Source: Mycobacterium sp. 1554424.7 (GTDB lineage: Bacteria; Actinomycetota; Actinomycetes; Mycobacteriales; Mycobacteriaceae). Taken from it: a stretch of DNA of 33,372 nucleotides. The notes beneath the pieces are model-generated. The model was not told the DNA's origin. It did no database searches and saw only the letters and a program-made list of their open reading frames with translations. The DNA is taken from assembly GCF_001665295.1 (NCBI RefSeq), contig NZ_LZSE01000101.1:1-33372 (forward strand). The letters are read 5' to 3'. The position numbers and the translations under genes are program-made. Below are positions 1-8,236 of the stretch, one piece after another (within the stretch, counting starts at the first letter, position 1; the number at the start of each line of letters is the position of its first letter).

Positions 1-190
1 GGGCTCGTCGAGCAACAAGAAGATCGAGCCGGTGCCGCCGACACCGTCGTGCTCGTTGGCGCCGTAGAGGCGGGCCTCGGTCAGTCCCTGGGCGTGCAGC
101 GCGGCCACCCGCTCGCGCGCCTTGACCACCAGATCGTCGTGATCGCCGAACTTGATCGAGGTGGTCGGGCACGTCTGGGCGCACGCCGGG
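1..190. repeat. Left arm of perfect 190-bp inverted repeat
   Basis: Bases 1-190 are the exact reverse complement of 436-625. I compared the whole length and found no mismatch; the match stops at 191/435. The arm carries an antisense copy of the last ~63 codons visible of the formate dehydrogenase beta gene. The window starts inside the repeat, so the arm may continue to the left. Confidence 0.97.
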
Positions 191-625
191 TGCCTCGACG
201 TCTGCCCGACCGGCGCGCTGTTCCGCACCGAATTCGGCACCGTCGTCGTGCAGGACGACGTCTGCAACGGGTGCGGCACGTGCGTCGCGGGATGCCCCTT
301 CGGCGTGGTCGAACGCCGCAGCGACGGCACCTACACGACGCCGGCGCAACGACCTGGTGCCCCGCACGAAAAACCCGTCACCGGAGTCGCCCAGAAGTGC
401 ACCCTGTGCTACGACCGCCTCGTCGAGGACCAGACCCCGGCGTGCGCCCAGACGTGCCCGACCACCTCGATCAAGTTCGGCGATCACGACGATCTGGTGG
501 TCAAGGCGCGCGAGCGGGTGGCCGCGCTGCACGCCCAGGGACTGACCGAGGCCCGCCTCTACGGCGCCAACGAGCACGACGGTGTCGGCGGCACCGGCTC
601 GATCTTCTTGTTGCTCGACGAGCCC
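182..625 (+). pseudogene. fdhB: Formate dehydrogenase beta (Fe-S) subunit, C-terminal part, inverted
   Basis: Plus-strand frame beginning HAGCLDVCPTGALF contains the later ferredoxin-type clusters of an FdnH-like electron-transfer subunit: CNGCGTCVAGCPFG, then KCTLCYDR and PACAQTCPTTSIKFG. The family passes electrons from the catalytic subunit through four 4Fe-4S clusters. The reading frame ends at FLLLDEP, at the inverted-repeat edge, so the natural C-terminus is absent. Its N-terminal half is on the opposite strand at 622-795, and by comparison with E. coli FdnH about 50 residues between the halves are missing. The gene cannot be translated as one protein in this arrangement. This may be a true inversion or, more likely to my eye, an assembly or library fold-back at a contig end. 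Confidence 0.85.
436..625. repeat. Right arm of perfect 190-bp inverted repeat
   Basis: This is the mirror copy of 1-190, separated from it by a 245-base unique spacer (191-435). Read on the plus strand it encodes the C-terminal part of the FdhB iron-sulfur subunit. Its right edge abuts the N-terminal half of the same gene, which lies on the minus strand. Both junctions fall in short self-complementary sequence: GCTCGACGAGC near 613-623 and CACGCCGGG near 182-190. Confidence 0.97.
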
Positions 626-795
626 AACAGCTCCAGGTCGCCGTCCTGCGGGTTGCGGTTCCATTCCTTGCACGCCACCTCGCAGGCCTTGCACCCGATG
701 CAGATCGAGGTGTCGGTGAAGAATCCCTTGCGCGGCTTGCGATCTGCCCAACCCGCGTCGGCGGCCGGGTCAGTCGGTCCGCTGAGCTGGCCCAT
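622..795 (-). pseudogene. fdhB: Formate dehydrogenase beta (Fe-S) subunit, N-terminal part
   Basis: The ATG at 795 has a strong GGGGGAG ribosome site just upstream and overlaps the end of the alpha-subunit gene by 26 bases, the normal layout of an fdh operon. About 58 residues are genuine: FFTDTSICIGCKACEVACKEWN holds the first 4Fe-4S cysteine motif of FdnH-type subunits. After LELLG (about 622) the frame enters the inverted-repeat arm, reads antisense sequence and stops at 559. The rest of the gene lies on the other strand at 182-625. Confidence 0.88.
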
Positions 796-3700
796 CGGCT
801 CCCCCTTCCCAGACGCCTTCGCTCACTCGTACATTGCCGGTCTCCGCGGTGGCACCGGACCGGGACTGGTACTCGGCGATCAGGCGCAGCAGTTCTTCGC
901 CCTGCGGCCGCCGGCCGGCCCGGATGTCGCACGACCCTGCCTTCGACTCCTGGATCTGCACGTTGGGATCCAGCGTCACGCCGAGCAGGTCGTTGGCCGC
1001 GTCCCCGCTCACCACCGCGTCGCTGCCCACACCCCAGTGGTACGGCAACCCGATCTGGTGCACCGTGTGCCCCCCGATGACCAGCGGGGCCACCCGGTCG
1101 GTGACCAGCACCCGGGCTTCGATCGCCGCGCGCGGCGAGATGATGGTGGCCCACCCGTAGGGCTCGAGGCCGCGTTCGGCGGCCAGCTCCGGGGACACCT
1201 CGCAGAACATCTCCGGCTGCAGCTCCGACAGGTAGGGCAGCCAGCGGCTCATGCCGCCCGCGGTGTGGTGTTCGGTGAGCCGGTAGGTGGTGAACACGTA
1301 GGGATACACGTCGGCCCCGGGCTCCCCGGCGCTGGGCGCGCTCAGATTGTCCTTGCGCGGGAAGGTGATTCGCGCCGGGTTCCGTTGCTGGGGATACAGC
1401 GCGTTGGCGACCGGCGACTCCTGCGGTTCGTAGTGGGTGGGCAGCGGCCCGTCGAGCACGCCCTTCGGCGCGAACAACCAGCCCTTGCCGTCGGCCTGCA
1501 TGATGAACGGGTCGTCGCCGGCCAGCCCGTCGGGGCCGCCGACGTCGGGGGCGGGGCGGGCGCCCGGCGCCCGGTCGGCAACGAAGTCGGGCACGTCATG
1601 GCCGACCCACCTCCGCTCGTCGGAGTCCCACCAGACGTATCGCTTGCGCTCGCTCCACGGGTTGCCGTCCGGGTCGGCGGACGCGCGGTTGTAGAGGATC
1701 CGCCGATCGGCCGGCCACGCCCAGCCCCACTCCGATTGGCTGGGCGACTCACCGCCGCGCGGCACCCGCCGCGCGGCCTGGTTGACGGCGTTGGCGTACA
1801 CCCCGGTGTAGATCCAGCATCCGGCCGCCGTCGACCCGTCGGTGCGCAACTCGGTGTAGGAGGACAACGGATCTCGCTCATCGACGTGATAGCCGTTGAT
1901 TTCGGCCAGCACCGCCTCGCCGTCGGGGTCGCCGTGCTCGTCGGTCGGGTAGTCCCACGTGAGGTCCAGCAGCGGCCGGTCGCGCTCGTCGGTCGAGCCG
2001 GCCAGGCGCTGCCTGATGCGCTTGCCCAGCTCGTAGAAGAAGGCCAATTCGCTTTGGCAGTCGCCGGGCGGCTCGACCGCCTTGTGGCGCCACTGCAAGA
2101 GTCGCTGCGTCTGGGTGAACGACCCGGCCTTCTCCACGTGCGTCGCCGCGGGCAGGAAGAACACCTCGGTCTCGATTTCCTCGGTTTTCAGTTCGCCGGA
2201 GGCGATCTCGGGGCCGTCCTTCCACCAGGTGGCCGACTCGATCAGGTTGAGGTCGCGGACCACCAGCCACTTGAGGTGCGACATGCCCAGGCGCTGCATC
2301 CGGCCGTGCGCCGAACCGACCGCGGGATTCTGGCCCAGCAGGAAGTAGCCCTCCACCTCGTCGGCCAGCATCCCGGTGACCGTCTGGTAGGTGCCGTGCG
2401 GGCCGGTCAGGCGGGGCAGGTAGTCGTAGGCCCAGTCGTTGTCCGCGCGGGCCGCGTCGCCCCACCACGCCTTGAGCAGACTGATCGTGTAGGCGTCGGC
2501 GTTGGCCCAAAAGCCTTTCTGCCGTTTGGATCCCACCGCGTCGAGGTAGTCGCGCAGGTTGTCGTGGGTGCCCGCCTTGGGCATCGGCAGGTATCCGGGC
2601 AGCAGGTTGAACAGCGTGGGAATGTCGGTGGACCCTTGGATGCTGGCGTGGCCGCGCAACGCCATGATGCCGCTGCCCGGCCGGCCGACGTTGCCCATCA
2701 GCAGCTGCAAAATGGTTGCGGTGCGGATGAATTGGGCCCCGAGGGTGTGCTGCGTCCACCCGACGGCGTACGCGAAGCAGGTGGTGCGCTCGCGCCCGGA
2801 GTTCTCGACGATGGAGCGTGCGAGGTAGTCGAAATCCTCGGCGCCGATGCCGCACACGTCCCGGACCATCTCCGGGGTGTAGCGCGCGTAGTGCCGCTTG
2901 AGGATCTGGAATACCGTGCGCGGGTGCGCCAGGGTGTCGTCGCGCTTCACCCGGGCGTGCGCGAGCGGCGGGCCGCCGCTGCCGTGCTCGTCACCCGCAG
3001 CGCTTTGGGCGGCGGTCCCGCCGTGCGTGTGGCCGCCGCCCGCGGACTCGACCTGACCGTTGCCTTGTTCGTCGTACGCCCACGTCGACGTGTCGTACTG
3101 CCCCGTCTCGGGATCGAAACCGGAGAACAAACCGCCGAGATCCTCGGTGTCCCGGAAGTTTTCGTTGATCAGGGTGGCCGCGTTGGTGTACGCGAGGACG
3201 TACTCCTTGAACCACAGGTCGTTGGCGAGCACGTGGTTGATCAGCGCGCCGAGCAGGACCACGTCGGAGCCGGCCCGGATCGGGATGTGCCGGTCCGACA
3301 CCGCCGAGGTGCGGGTGAAGCGCGGGTCGACGTGGATCACCCGGGCACCCCGCGCCCTGGCCTCCTCCACCCACTGGAACCCGACCGGATGGCACTCGGC
3401 CATGTTGGAGCCCTGGATGATGATGCAATCGGCGTTGGCCATGTCTTGCAGTGATTGGGTGGCGCCGCCGCGCCCGAAGGAGGTTCCCAGACCGGGAACC
3501 GTTGAGGAGTGTCAAATACGAGCTTGGTTCTCGATCTGGATCGCGCCCGCGGCGGTGAACAGCTTCTTGATGAGGTAGTTCTCCTCGTTGTCCAGCGTCG
3601 CGCCGCCCAGCGAGGCGATGCCCATGGTGCGGCGCAGCAGCTGCCCCTTCTTGTCGATGTCCTGCCAGGTGTGGCGGCGGGACTCCAGGAAGCGGTCGGC

Positions 3701-4081
3701 GATCATGTCGATCGCGGTGTCCAGTTCCAGTGGCTGCCATTCGGTGGCCCGCGGCGCGCGGTACAGCACCTTCAGTTGGCGGCCAGGGGAATTGACGAGT
3801 TGCTCGCTCGCGGATCCCTTCGGGCACAACCGCCCCCGCGAGATCGGCGAGTCGGGGTCACCCTCGATCTGGACGACGCGCTCGTCCTTGACGTACACCC
3901 GCTGACCGCAGCCGACGGCGCAGTACGGGCACACGCTCTGCACCACCCGGTCGGCGGTCACCGTGCGCGGGGCGAGGCTGCGGGTGTGCTTGGAGGTCAC
4001 CGCCGAGCCGCGGCCGAGCTTGTCCCCCGAGCGCAGCTGACGAACGACGGGCCACTCCAGGAAAAGCTTGCGCATAGCCAT
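770..4081 (-). CDS. fdhA: Selenocysteine-containing formate dehydrogenase, alpha (catalytic) subunit
   Basis: This molybdopterin enzyme oxidises formate to CO2 and passes electrons to the beta subunit. It is about 1103 residues long if the in-frame UGA at 3514-3512 is read as selenocysteine 190. The context ARI-U-HSSTVPGLGTSFGRGG matches the active site of FdnG/FdhF enzymes, including the His after Sec. N-terminal 4Fe-4S ligands are C51, C54, C58 and C86 (VCPYCAVGC ... RLCPKG), with the conserved Lys at 88. A SECIS hairpin follows the UGA at the expected distance. The length is near E. coli FdnG, but the N-terminus (MAMRKLFLEWPVVRQL) has no twin-arginine signal, so a cytoplasmic location is inferred. 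The gene follows selD by 39 bases and overlaps fdhB. Simple gene callers would split it at the UGA into 3512-4081 and 770-3442. Confidence 0.95.
3482..3514 (-). other. Selenocysteine UGA codon and bacterial SECIS hairpin
   Basis: On the minus strand the UGA codon (3514-3512) is followed by 11 bases and then a perfect 7-bp stem with a 5-base loop, GGTTCCC-GGTCT-GGGAACC (3500-3482). The GGUCU apical loop is the same as in E. coli fdhF SECIS elements, where it is bound by the C-terminal winged helices of SelB, and the 11-base spacing also matches that element. The hairpin is inside the coding sequence, as is usual in bacteria. Confidence 0.95.
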
Positions 4082-4120
4082 GGGCTCTACCCTAGTGCGT
4101 CACACCAAAACAACGCCCGC

Positions 4121-5113
4121 TCAGCGCACCACGATCGTGTGCTCGCCGCGGGGCACCAGCTCCCCGATGACGGGTGCGCCGGGGATCTCGCCGGCGATCA
4201 GCAAACCGCCGGAGGTTTGCGCATCGGCGAGCAGCAGGGCCTCGTCCTCGCCGACCGCGGACAGGTCGGCGTGCGGCGCCACCCAGTCGAGGTTTCGCCG
4301 GGTGCCGCCGCTGACGTAGCCGGCCGCCAGCGCCTCGCGCGCCCCGTCGAGATAGGGCACCGCCGCCGCGTCGATCACCGCCGTGACGCCGCTTGCCCGC
4401 GCTAACTTGTAAAGGTGGCCCAGCAATCCGAAACCCGTTACGTCCGTTGCGCATTCGACCCCCGCCGCCAGCGCCGCGGCGGCCGCGTCGGCGTTGAGGG
4501 TGGTCATCGCCTCGATCGCCTGCTCGAATCGCTCCCCGGTGGCCTTGTGCCTGCTGTTCAGCACGCCGACGCCCAGCGGCTTGGTCAGCGAAAGCGGCGT
4601 GCCGGGCTTGCCGGAGTCGTTGCGCAGCAACCGGTTCGGGTCCGCGATCCCGGTGACGGCCAGCCCGTATTTGGGTTCCGGGTCGTCGACGCTGTGCCCG
4701 CCGGCGAGGTGGCAGCCGGCCAGGCCGCACACGTCCAGCCCGCCGCGCAGCGTCTCGGTGGCCAGCTCGAACGGCAGCACGTCGCGCGGCCAGCCCAGCA
4801 GGTTCACCGCGACCACCGGGCGCCCGCCCATCGCGTAGACGTCGGACAGCGCGTTGGTGGCGGCGATGCGGCCCCAGTCGTAGGCGTCGTCGACCACCGG
4901 GGTGAAGAAGTCCGTCGTCGCGATCAGGGCGGTGCCGTTCTCGACACGTACCACCGCGGCGTCGTCGCCGTGGTCGAGCCCGACCAGCAATTCGCCGAGC
5001 GGGTCGCGCGGCGCGGCCGACCCGAGTCCGCGGACGACTTCTTCGAGTTCACCGGGCGGGATCTTGCACGCGCAGCCGCCGCCGTGGGCGTACTGGGTCA
5101 GTCGATAAGCCAC
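4121..5113 (-). CDS. selD: Selenophosphate synthetase (selenide, water dikinase)
   Basis: Makes selenophosphate from selenide and ATP, the selenium donor for SelA. 330 residues, close to the ~347 of E. coli SelD. The N-terminus MAYRLTQYAHGGGCACKIPP carries the catalytic Cys (C14) and Lys (K17) of the family, so this SelD is itself a cysteine form, not a selenoprotein. The Asp/Gly-rich ATP/Mg motifs follow (LVGLDHGDDAAVV, TTDFFTPVVDD). The start is GTG at 5113; the upstream gap to tRNA-Sec is only 26 bases, so promoters of both must be very compact. fdhA lies downstream on the same strand after 39 bases and is probably co-transcribed. Confidence 0.96.
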   Translation of the reverse strand: MAYRLTQYAHGGGCACKIPPGELEEVVRGLGSAAPRDPLGELLVGLDHGDDAAVVRVENGTALIATTDFFTPVVDDAYDWGRIAATNALSDVYAMGGRPVVAVNLLGWPRDVLPFELATETLRGGLDVCGLAGCHLAGGHSVDDPEPKYGLAVTGIADPNRLLRNDSGKPGTPLSLTKPLGVGVLNSRHKATGERFEQAIEAMTTLNADAAAAALAAGVECATDVTGFGLLGHLYKLARASGVTAVIDAAAVPYLDGAREALAAGYVSGGTRRNLDWVAPHADLSAVGEDEALLLADAQTSGGLLIAGEIPGAPVIGELVPRGEHTIVVR

Positions 5114-5139
5114 GGTTACATAATGTCCGCATGGTCCAG
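5114..5139. promoter_or_regulatory. Divergent selD / tRNA-Sec promoter region
   Basis: Only 26 bases separate the GTG of selD from the first base of tRNA-Sec. They contain CATAAT (5119-5124), a good -10 match for the plus strand, about 15 bases before the mature tRNA. Its complement reads ATTATG on the minus strand, a weaker -10 placed about 6 bases before the selD GTG, which would suit a leaderless mRNA. I see no convincing -35 for either direction. Confidence 0.4.
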
Positions 5140-5234
5140 GGAGGCGTGTCCGGTCTGGTGACCGGCGCGGTCTTCAAAACCGTCGAACGGCAGACGCTGC
5201 CGCTGGCGGGTTCGATTCCCGTCCGCCTCCGCCA
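5140..5234 (+). tRNA. selC: tRNA-Sec (anticodon UCA), CCA encoded
   Basis: 95 bases, the same length as E. coli tRNA-Sec, with an encoded 3' GCCA. The acceptor stem GGAGGCG/CGCCTCC is followed by the diagnostic long D stem of 6 bp with a 4-base loop (CCGGTC-TGGT-GACCGG). The anticodon loop is CTTCAAA with TCA at 5174-5176, identical to the E. coli loop. A long variable arm (about 5184-5205) and a T arm with GGG-TTCGATT-CCC follow. This tRNA is charged with serine, converted to Sec by SelA and delivered to UGA by SelB. selA starts 18 bases downstream. Confidence 0.96.
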
Positions 5235-5252
5235 TACTCCCTCGGGCCCGAC

Positions 5253-6545
5253 ATGACCGACCCGCGCCGGCTCGTGCCCCGCACCGACGTGCTGCTCGCC
5301 GACCCGCGCCTGGTCGAGGCGCAGCGCGTGCTGGGCCGCGCGCTGGTGAAGTCGGTGATCGTCGAGGCCCAGCGGCGCGCCCGCGCCGGCGAGATCGAGC
5401 CCGAGCGCGTCGCCGAGCACGCCGTCGCCGCGCTTCCGGCCACCGCGGCGAGCCTGCGGCCCGTCGTCAACGCCACCGGCGTGGTGGTGCACACCAACTT
5501 GGGTCGGGCGCCGCTGTCTCGGGCGGCGGTCGATGCGGTGGTCGCCGCGGCCGGGACGACGGACGTCGAGTTCGACCTGGCTACCGGCCGGCGCGCGCGC
5601 CGCGGCCGGGGCGCGCTGGCCGCGCTGGCCCGGGCAGTCCCGACGGCGGGCGGCGTGCACGTGGTCAACAACAACGCCGCCGCGCTGCTGCTCACCGCGC
5701 TGACGCTGGCTGGGGGCGAGTCTAGGGGCAAGGAGATCGTGCTCAGCCGCGGCGAGCTCGTCGAAATCGGCGACGGGTTCCGCATCCCCGAGCTGCTGGC
5801 GTCCACCGGTTCGCGGCTGCGCGAGGTCGGCACCACCAACCGCACCAGCCTGCGCGACTACGCCGACGCGATCGGGCCCGACACCGGCTTCGTGCTGAAG
5901 GTGCACCCGTCCAACTTCCACGTCACCGGGTTCACCTCGGCCGTCGACGTCGCGGAGCTGGCGAACCTGGGCGTGCCGCTGGTCGTCGACATCGGCTCCG
6001 GGCTGCTGGCGCCGCACCCGCTGCTGCCCGACGAGCCCGACGCCACGTCGATGCTGCGCGACGGCGCCAGCCTGGTCACCGCGAGCGGCGACAAGCTGCT
6101 CGGCGGCCCGCAGGCCGGCCTGCTGCTCGGCGACGCCGAACTCATCGAACGGCTGCGCCGCCACCCGGCGGCACGCGCCCTGCGCGTGGACAAGCTCACC
6201 CTCGCCGCGCTGGAGGCCACGCTGACCGGCCCGCCGCCGCCCGTCGCCGAGGCGCTGGGCGCCGACGTCGCGCGGCTGCGGGCCCGCGCCGAGTCGCTTG
6301 CCGACCAGCTGCCCGAGGCGGTCGCGGTGGACTGCGTCGCCGCGGTCGGCGGCGGGGGCGCGCCGGGCGTCGAGCTGCCCAGCGCCGCGGTGAGCCTGCC
6401 CGAGTCCTACGCCGCCGCGCTGCGCGCCGGCAGCCCGCCGGTCGTCGGCCGCCTCGAATCCGGCCGCTGCCTGCTCGACCTGCGCACCGTGGCGCCCGAG
6501 GACGACGAGCTGCTGGCGGCGGCGGTGCGGGCGTGTTCGTCGTAG
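5253..6545 (+). CDS. selA: L-seryl-tRNA(Sec) selenium transferase
   Basis: PLP enzyme that converts Ser-tRNA(Sec) to Sec-tRNA(Sec) using selenophosphate. 430 residues, slightly shorter than the ~463 of E. coli SelA. Family signatures are visible: VVNATGVVVHTNLGRAPLS near residue 75, EFDLATGRRARRG near 110, and the PLP-lysine segment SGDKLLGGPQAGLLLG with Lys281. The ATG at 5253 lies 18 bases after the tRNA-Sec gene. The stop (TAG, 6543-6545) overlaps the GTG of selB, so the two are translationally coupled. No ribosome site of note precedes the start. Confidence 0.96.
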   Translation: MTDPRRLVPRTDVLLADPRLVEAQRVLGRALVKSVIVEAQRRARAGEIEPERVAEHAVAALPATAASLRPVVNATGVVVHTNLGRAPLSRAAVDAVVAAAGTTDVEFDLATGRRARRGRGALAALARAVPTAGGVHVVNNNAAALLLTALTLAGGESRGKEIVLSRGELVEIGDGFRIPELLASTGSRLREVGTTNRTSLRDYADAIGPDTGFVLKVHPSNFHVTGFTSAVDVAELANLGVPLVVDIGSGLLAPHPLLPDEPDATSMLRDGASLVTASGDKLLGGPQAGLLLGDAELIERLRRHPAARALRVDKLTLAALEATLTGPPPPVAEALGADVARLRARAESLADQLPEAVAVDCVAAVGGGGAPGVELPSAAVSLPESYAAALRAGSPPVVGRLESGRCLLDLRTVAPEDDELLAAAVRACSS

Positions 6546-8236
6546 CCACCGCCGGGCACGTCGACCACGGCAAGTCGACCCTGCTGCACCGGCTCACCGG
6601 CATGTGGCCGGACCGGCTGGCCGAAGAGCGCCGCCGCGGCCTGACCATCGACCTCGGCTTCGCGTGGACCGAGATCGGCGGCCGTCGCGTCGCGTTCGTC
6701 GACGTGCCCGGCCACGAACGGTTCGTCGCCAACATGCTCGCCGGAGTCGGCGCGGCGCCGGCCGTCTTGTTCGTCGTCGCCGCCACCGAGGGCTGGATGC
6801 CGCAGTCCGAGGAACACCTGTCGGCGCTCGACGCCCTCGGGGTCCGGCACGGGCTGCTGGTGATCAGCAAGGCCGACCTCGCCGATCCCGGCCCGGCCGT
6901 CGCGCGGGCTCGCGAACGGTTCGCCACCACCTCGCTCGGCGACGTGCCCGTCGCGATCGGCACGGACCTCGAGCGGGTGCGCGCGGAACTGCTGGCCCTG
7001 ACCGACCGGCTGCCGCCGCCGGACCGCGACGCCGACGTGCGACTGTGGGTCGACCGATCGTTCACCGTCCGCGGCGCCGGCACGGTGGTGACGGGAACGC
7101 TGGCGGCCGGCACCATCCGGGTGGGCGACGAGCTGGAACACGCCGGCCGGCGCGTGACGGTTCGCGGGCTGCAATCGCTGGGCCGGGACGAGACCGCGGT
7201 CGGCGCCGTGGCGCGCGTCGCGCTGAACCTGCGGGGCGTGGACCGCCACGCCATCGGCCGCGGGGACGCCGTCCGGACGCCGGGCGTCTGGCTGGACACC
7301 ACGGAGATCGACGTCGGGCTGCGGTCGGCCGGCCCGCTGCACCGCCAGCTGGTGCTGCACGTCGGGTCCGCGGCCGTGCCGGTCCGGGTGCGCCCATTGG
7401 GCACCGCCGCGGCGCGGCTGCGCCTGGCGAGGCCGCTGCCGTTGCGGGTCGGAGACGTCGGGCTGTTGCGCGACCCCGGCGAGCACCGGATCGCCGCGGG
7501 GATCGAGGTGCTCGACGTCCGGCCGCCGGGCCTGCGCCGCCGGGGCGCTGCGCGCGACCGCGCCGCCGAGCTGGCGACCGGCCGGGCCCGTCCCCCCGAC
7601 TGCGCGCGCGCCAGCGAACTGCGCGCCATGGGCCTGCCGCCGCACGGGCAGCGGGTGGGCGACTGGGTGGTGGACCCGCAGTGGTGGGCCGCGCGGCGCG
7701 ACCTCGCCACCGCGGCCGTGCGCGGCTGGGCGGACGACCACGACGTCGCGGCGGGGATGCCGCTCGAGACGCTGCGGCAGCGCGCCGGGCTGCCCGCCGC
7801 CGAATTGGTGCCCCCGCTGCTCGCCGGCACCGGCCTGGAGGTGGCCGACGGGTTGGTACGCCGCCCCGATGCGCGCCTGCCGCCCCGCGTCGACAAGGCG
7901 GTGCGCGCGATCGAGGACTGGCTGGCCGCGGAACCCTTTCGCGCACCGGAGGCCCACGAACTGGCCGACCTGAAGCTCGGCCCGCGCGAGCTGGCCGCCG
8001 CGGTGCGCGCCGGGCGGCTGGCCCGGATCGCCGACGGCGTGGTGCTGGGCCCCGACGCGTTCGATCGGGCGGCCGGTGTCCTCGCCACGCTGCCGCAGCC
8101 GTTCACCGTCAGCGAGGCCCGCCGCGCGCTGGGCACCACCCGCCGGGTCGCCGTGCCGCTGCTCGAGCAGCTCGACGATCGGCGCGTCACCAGGCGGGCC
8201 GACGACGGCACCCGCACGGTCCTCGTCAGTCGGTAA
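6533..8236 (+). CDS. selB: Selenocysteine-specific translation elongation factor
   Basis: EF-Tu-like GTPase that binds Sec-tRNA(Sec) and the SECIS hairpin and delivers Sec to UGA codons. 567 residues, somewhat shorter than E. coli SelB (614). The G domain shows GHVDHGKST (residues 8-16), the switch region RRRGLTIDLGFAW, DVPGHE and SKAD. Domain II is seen in LWVDRSFTVRGAGTVVTGTL. The C-terminal ~200 residues are the winged-helix RNA-binding part, ending VPLLEQLDDRRVTRRADD. The GTG start lies inside the end of selA (13-base overlap). The end is convergent with the FUSC gene and overlaps it by 11 bases, so both share their 3' ends. Confidence 0.96.
   Translation: MFVVATAGHVDHGKSTLLHRLTGMWPDRLAEERRRGLTIDLGFAWTEIGGRRVAFVDVPGHERFVANMLAGVGAAPAVLFVVAATEGWMPQSEEHLSALDALGVRHGLLVISKADLADPGPAVARARERFATTSLGDVPVAIGTDLERVRAELLALTDRLPPPDRDADVRLWVDRSFTVRGAGTVVTGTLAAGTIRVGDELEHAGRRVTVRGLQSLGRDETAVGAVARVALNLRGVDRHAIGRGDAVRTPGVWLDTTEIDVGLRSAGPLHRQLVLHVGSAAVPVRVRPLGTAAARLRLARPLPLRVGDVGLLRDPGEHRIAAGIEVLDVRPPGLRRRGAARDRAAELATGRARPPDCARASELRAMGLPPHGQRVGDWVVDPQWWAARRDLATAAVRGWADDHDVAAGMPLETLRQRAGLPAAELVPPLLAGTGLEVADGLVRRPDARLPPRVDKAVRAIEDWLAAEPFRAPEAHELADLKLGPRELAAAVRAGRLARIADGVVLGPDAFDRAAGVLATLPQPFTVSEARRALGTTRRVAVPLLEQLDDRRVTRRADDGTRTVLVSR

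Noticed and set aside
152-3454. An 1100-codon open frame on the plus strand across fdhB and fdhA
   Set aside because: Only its first ~160 codons are real (inverted FdhB). The rest is antisense to fdhA; long antisense frames are common in GC-rich genes because stops are rare, and the sequence has no family character.
3443-3514. fdhA read as two genes or as a frameshifted pseudogene
   Set aside because: The break is a UGA at the exact Sec position, the frame is preserved on both sides, and a SECIS hairpin and the complete Sec machinery are adjacent.
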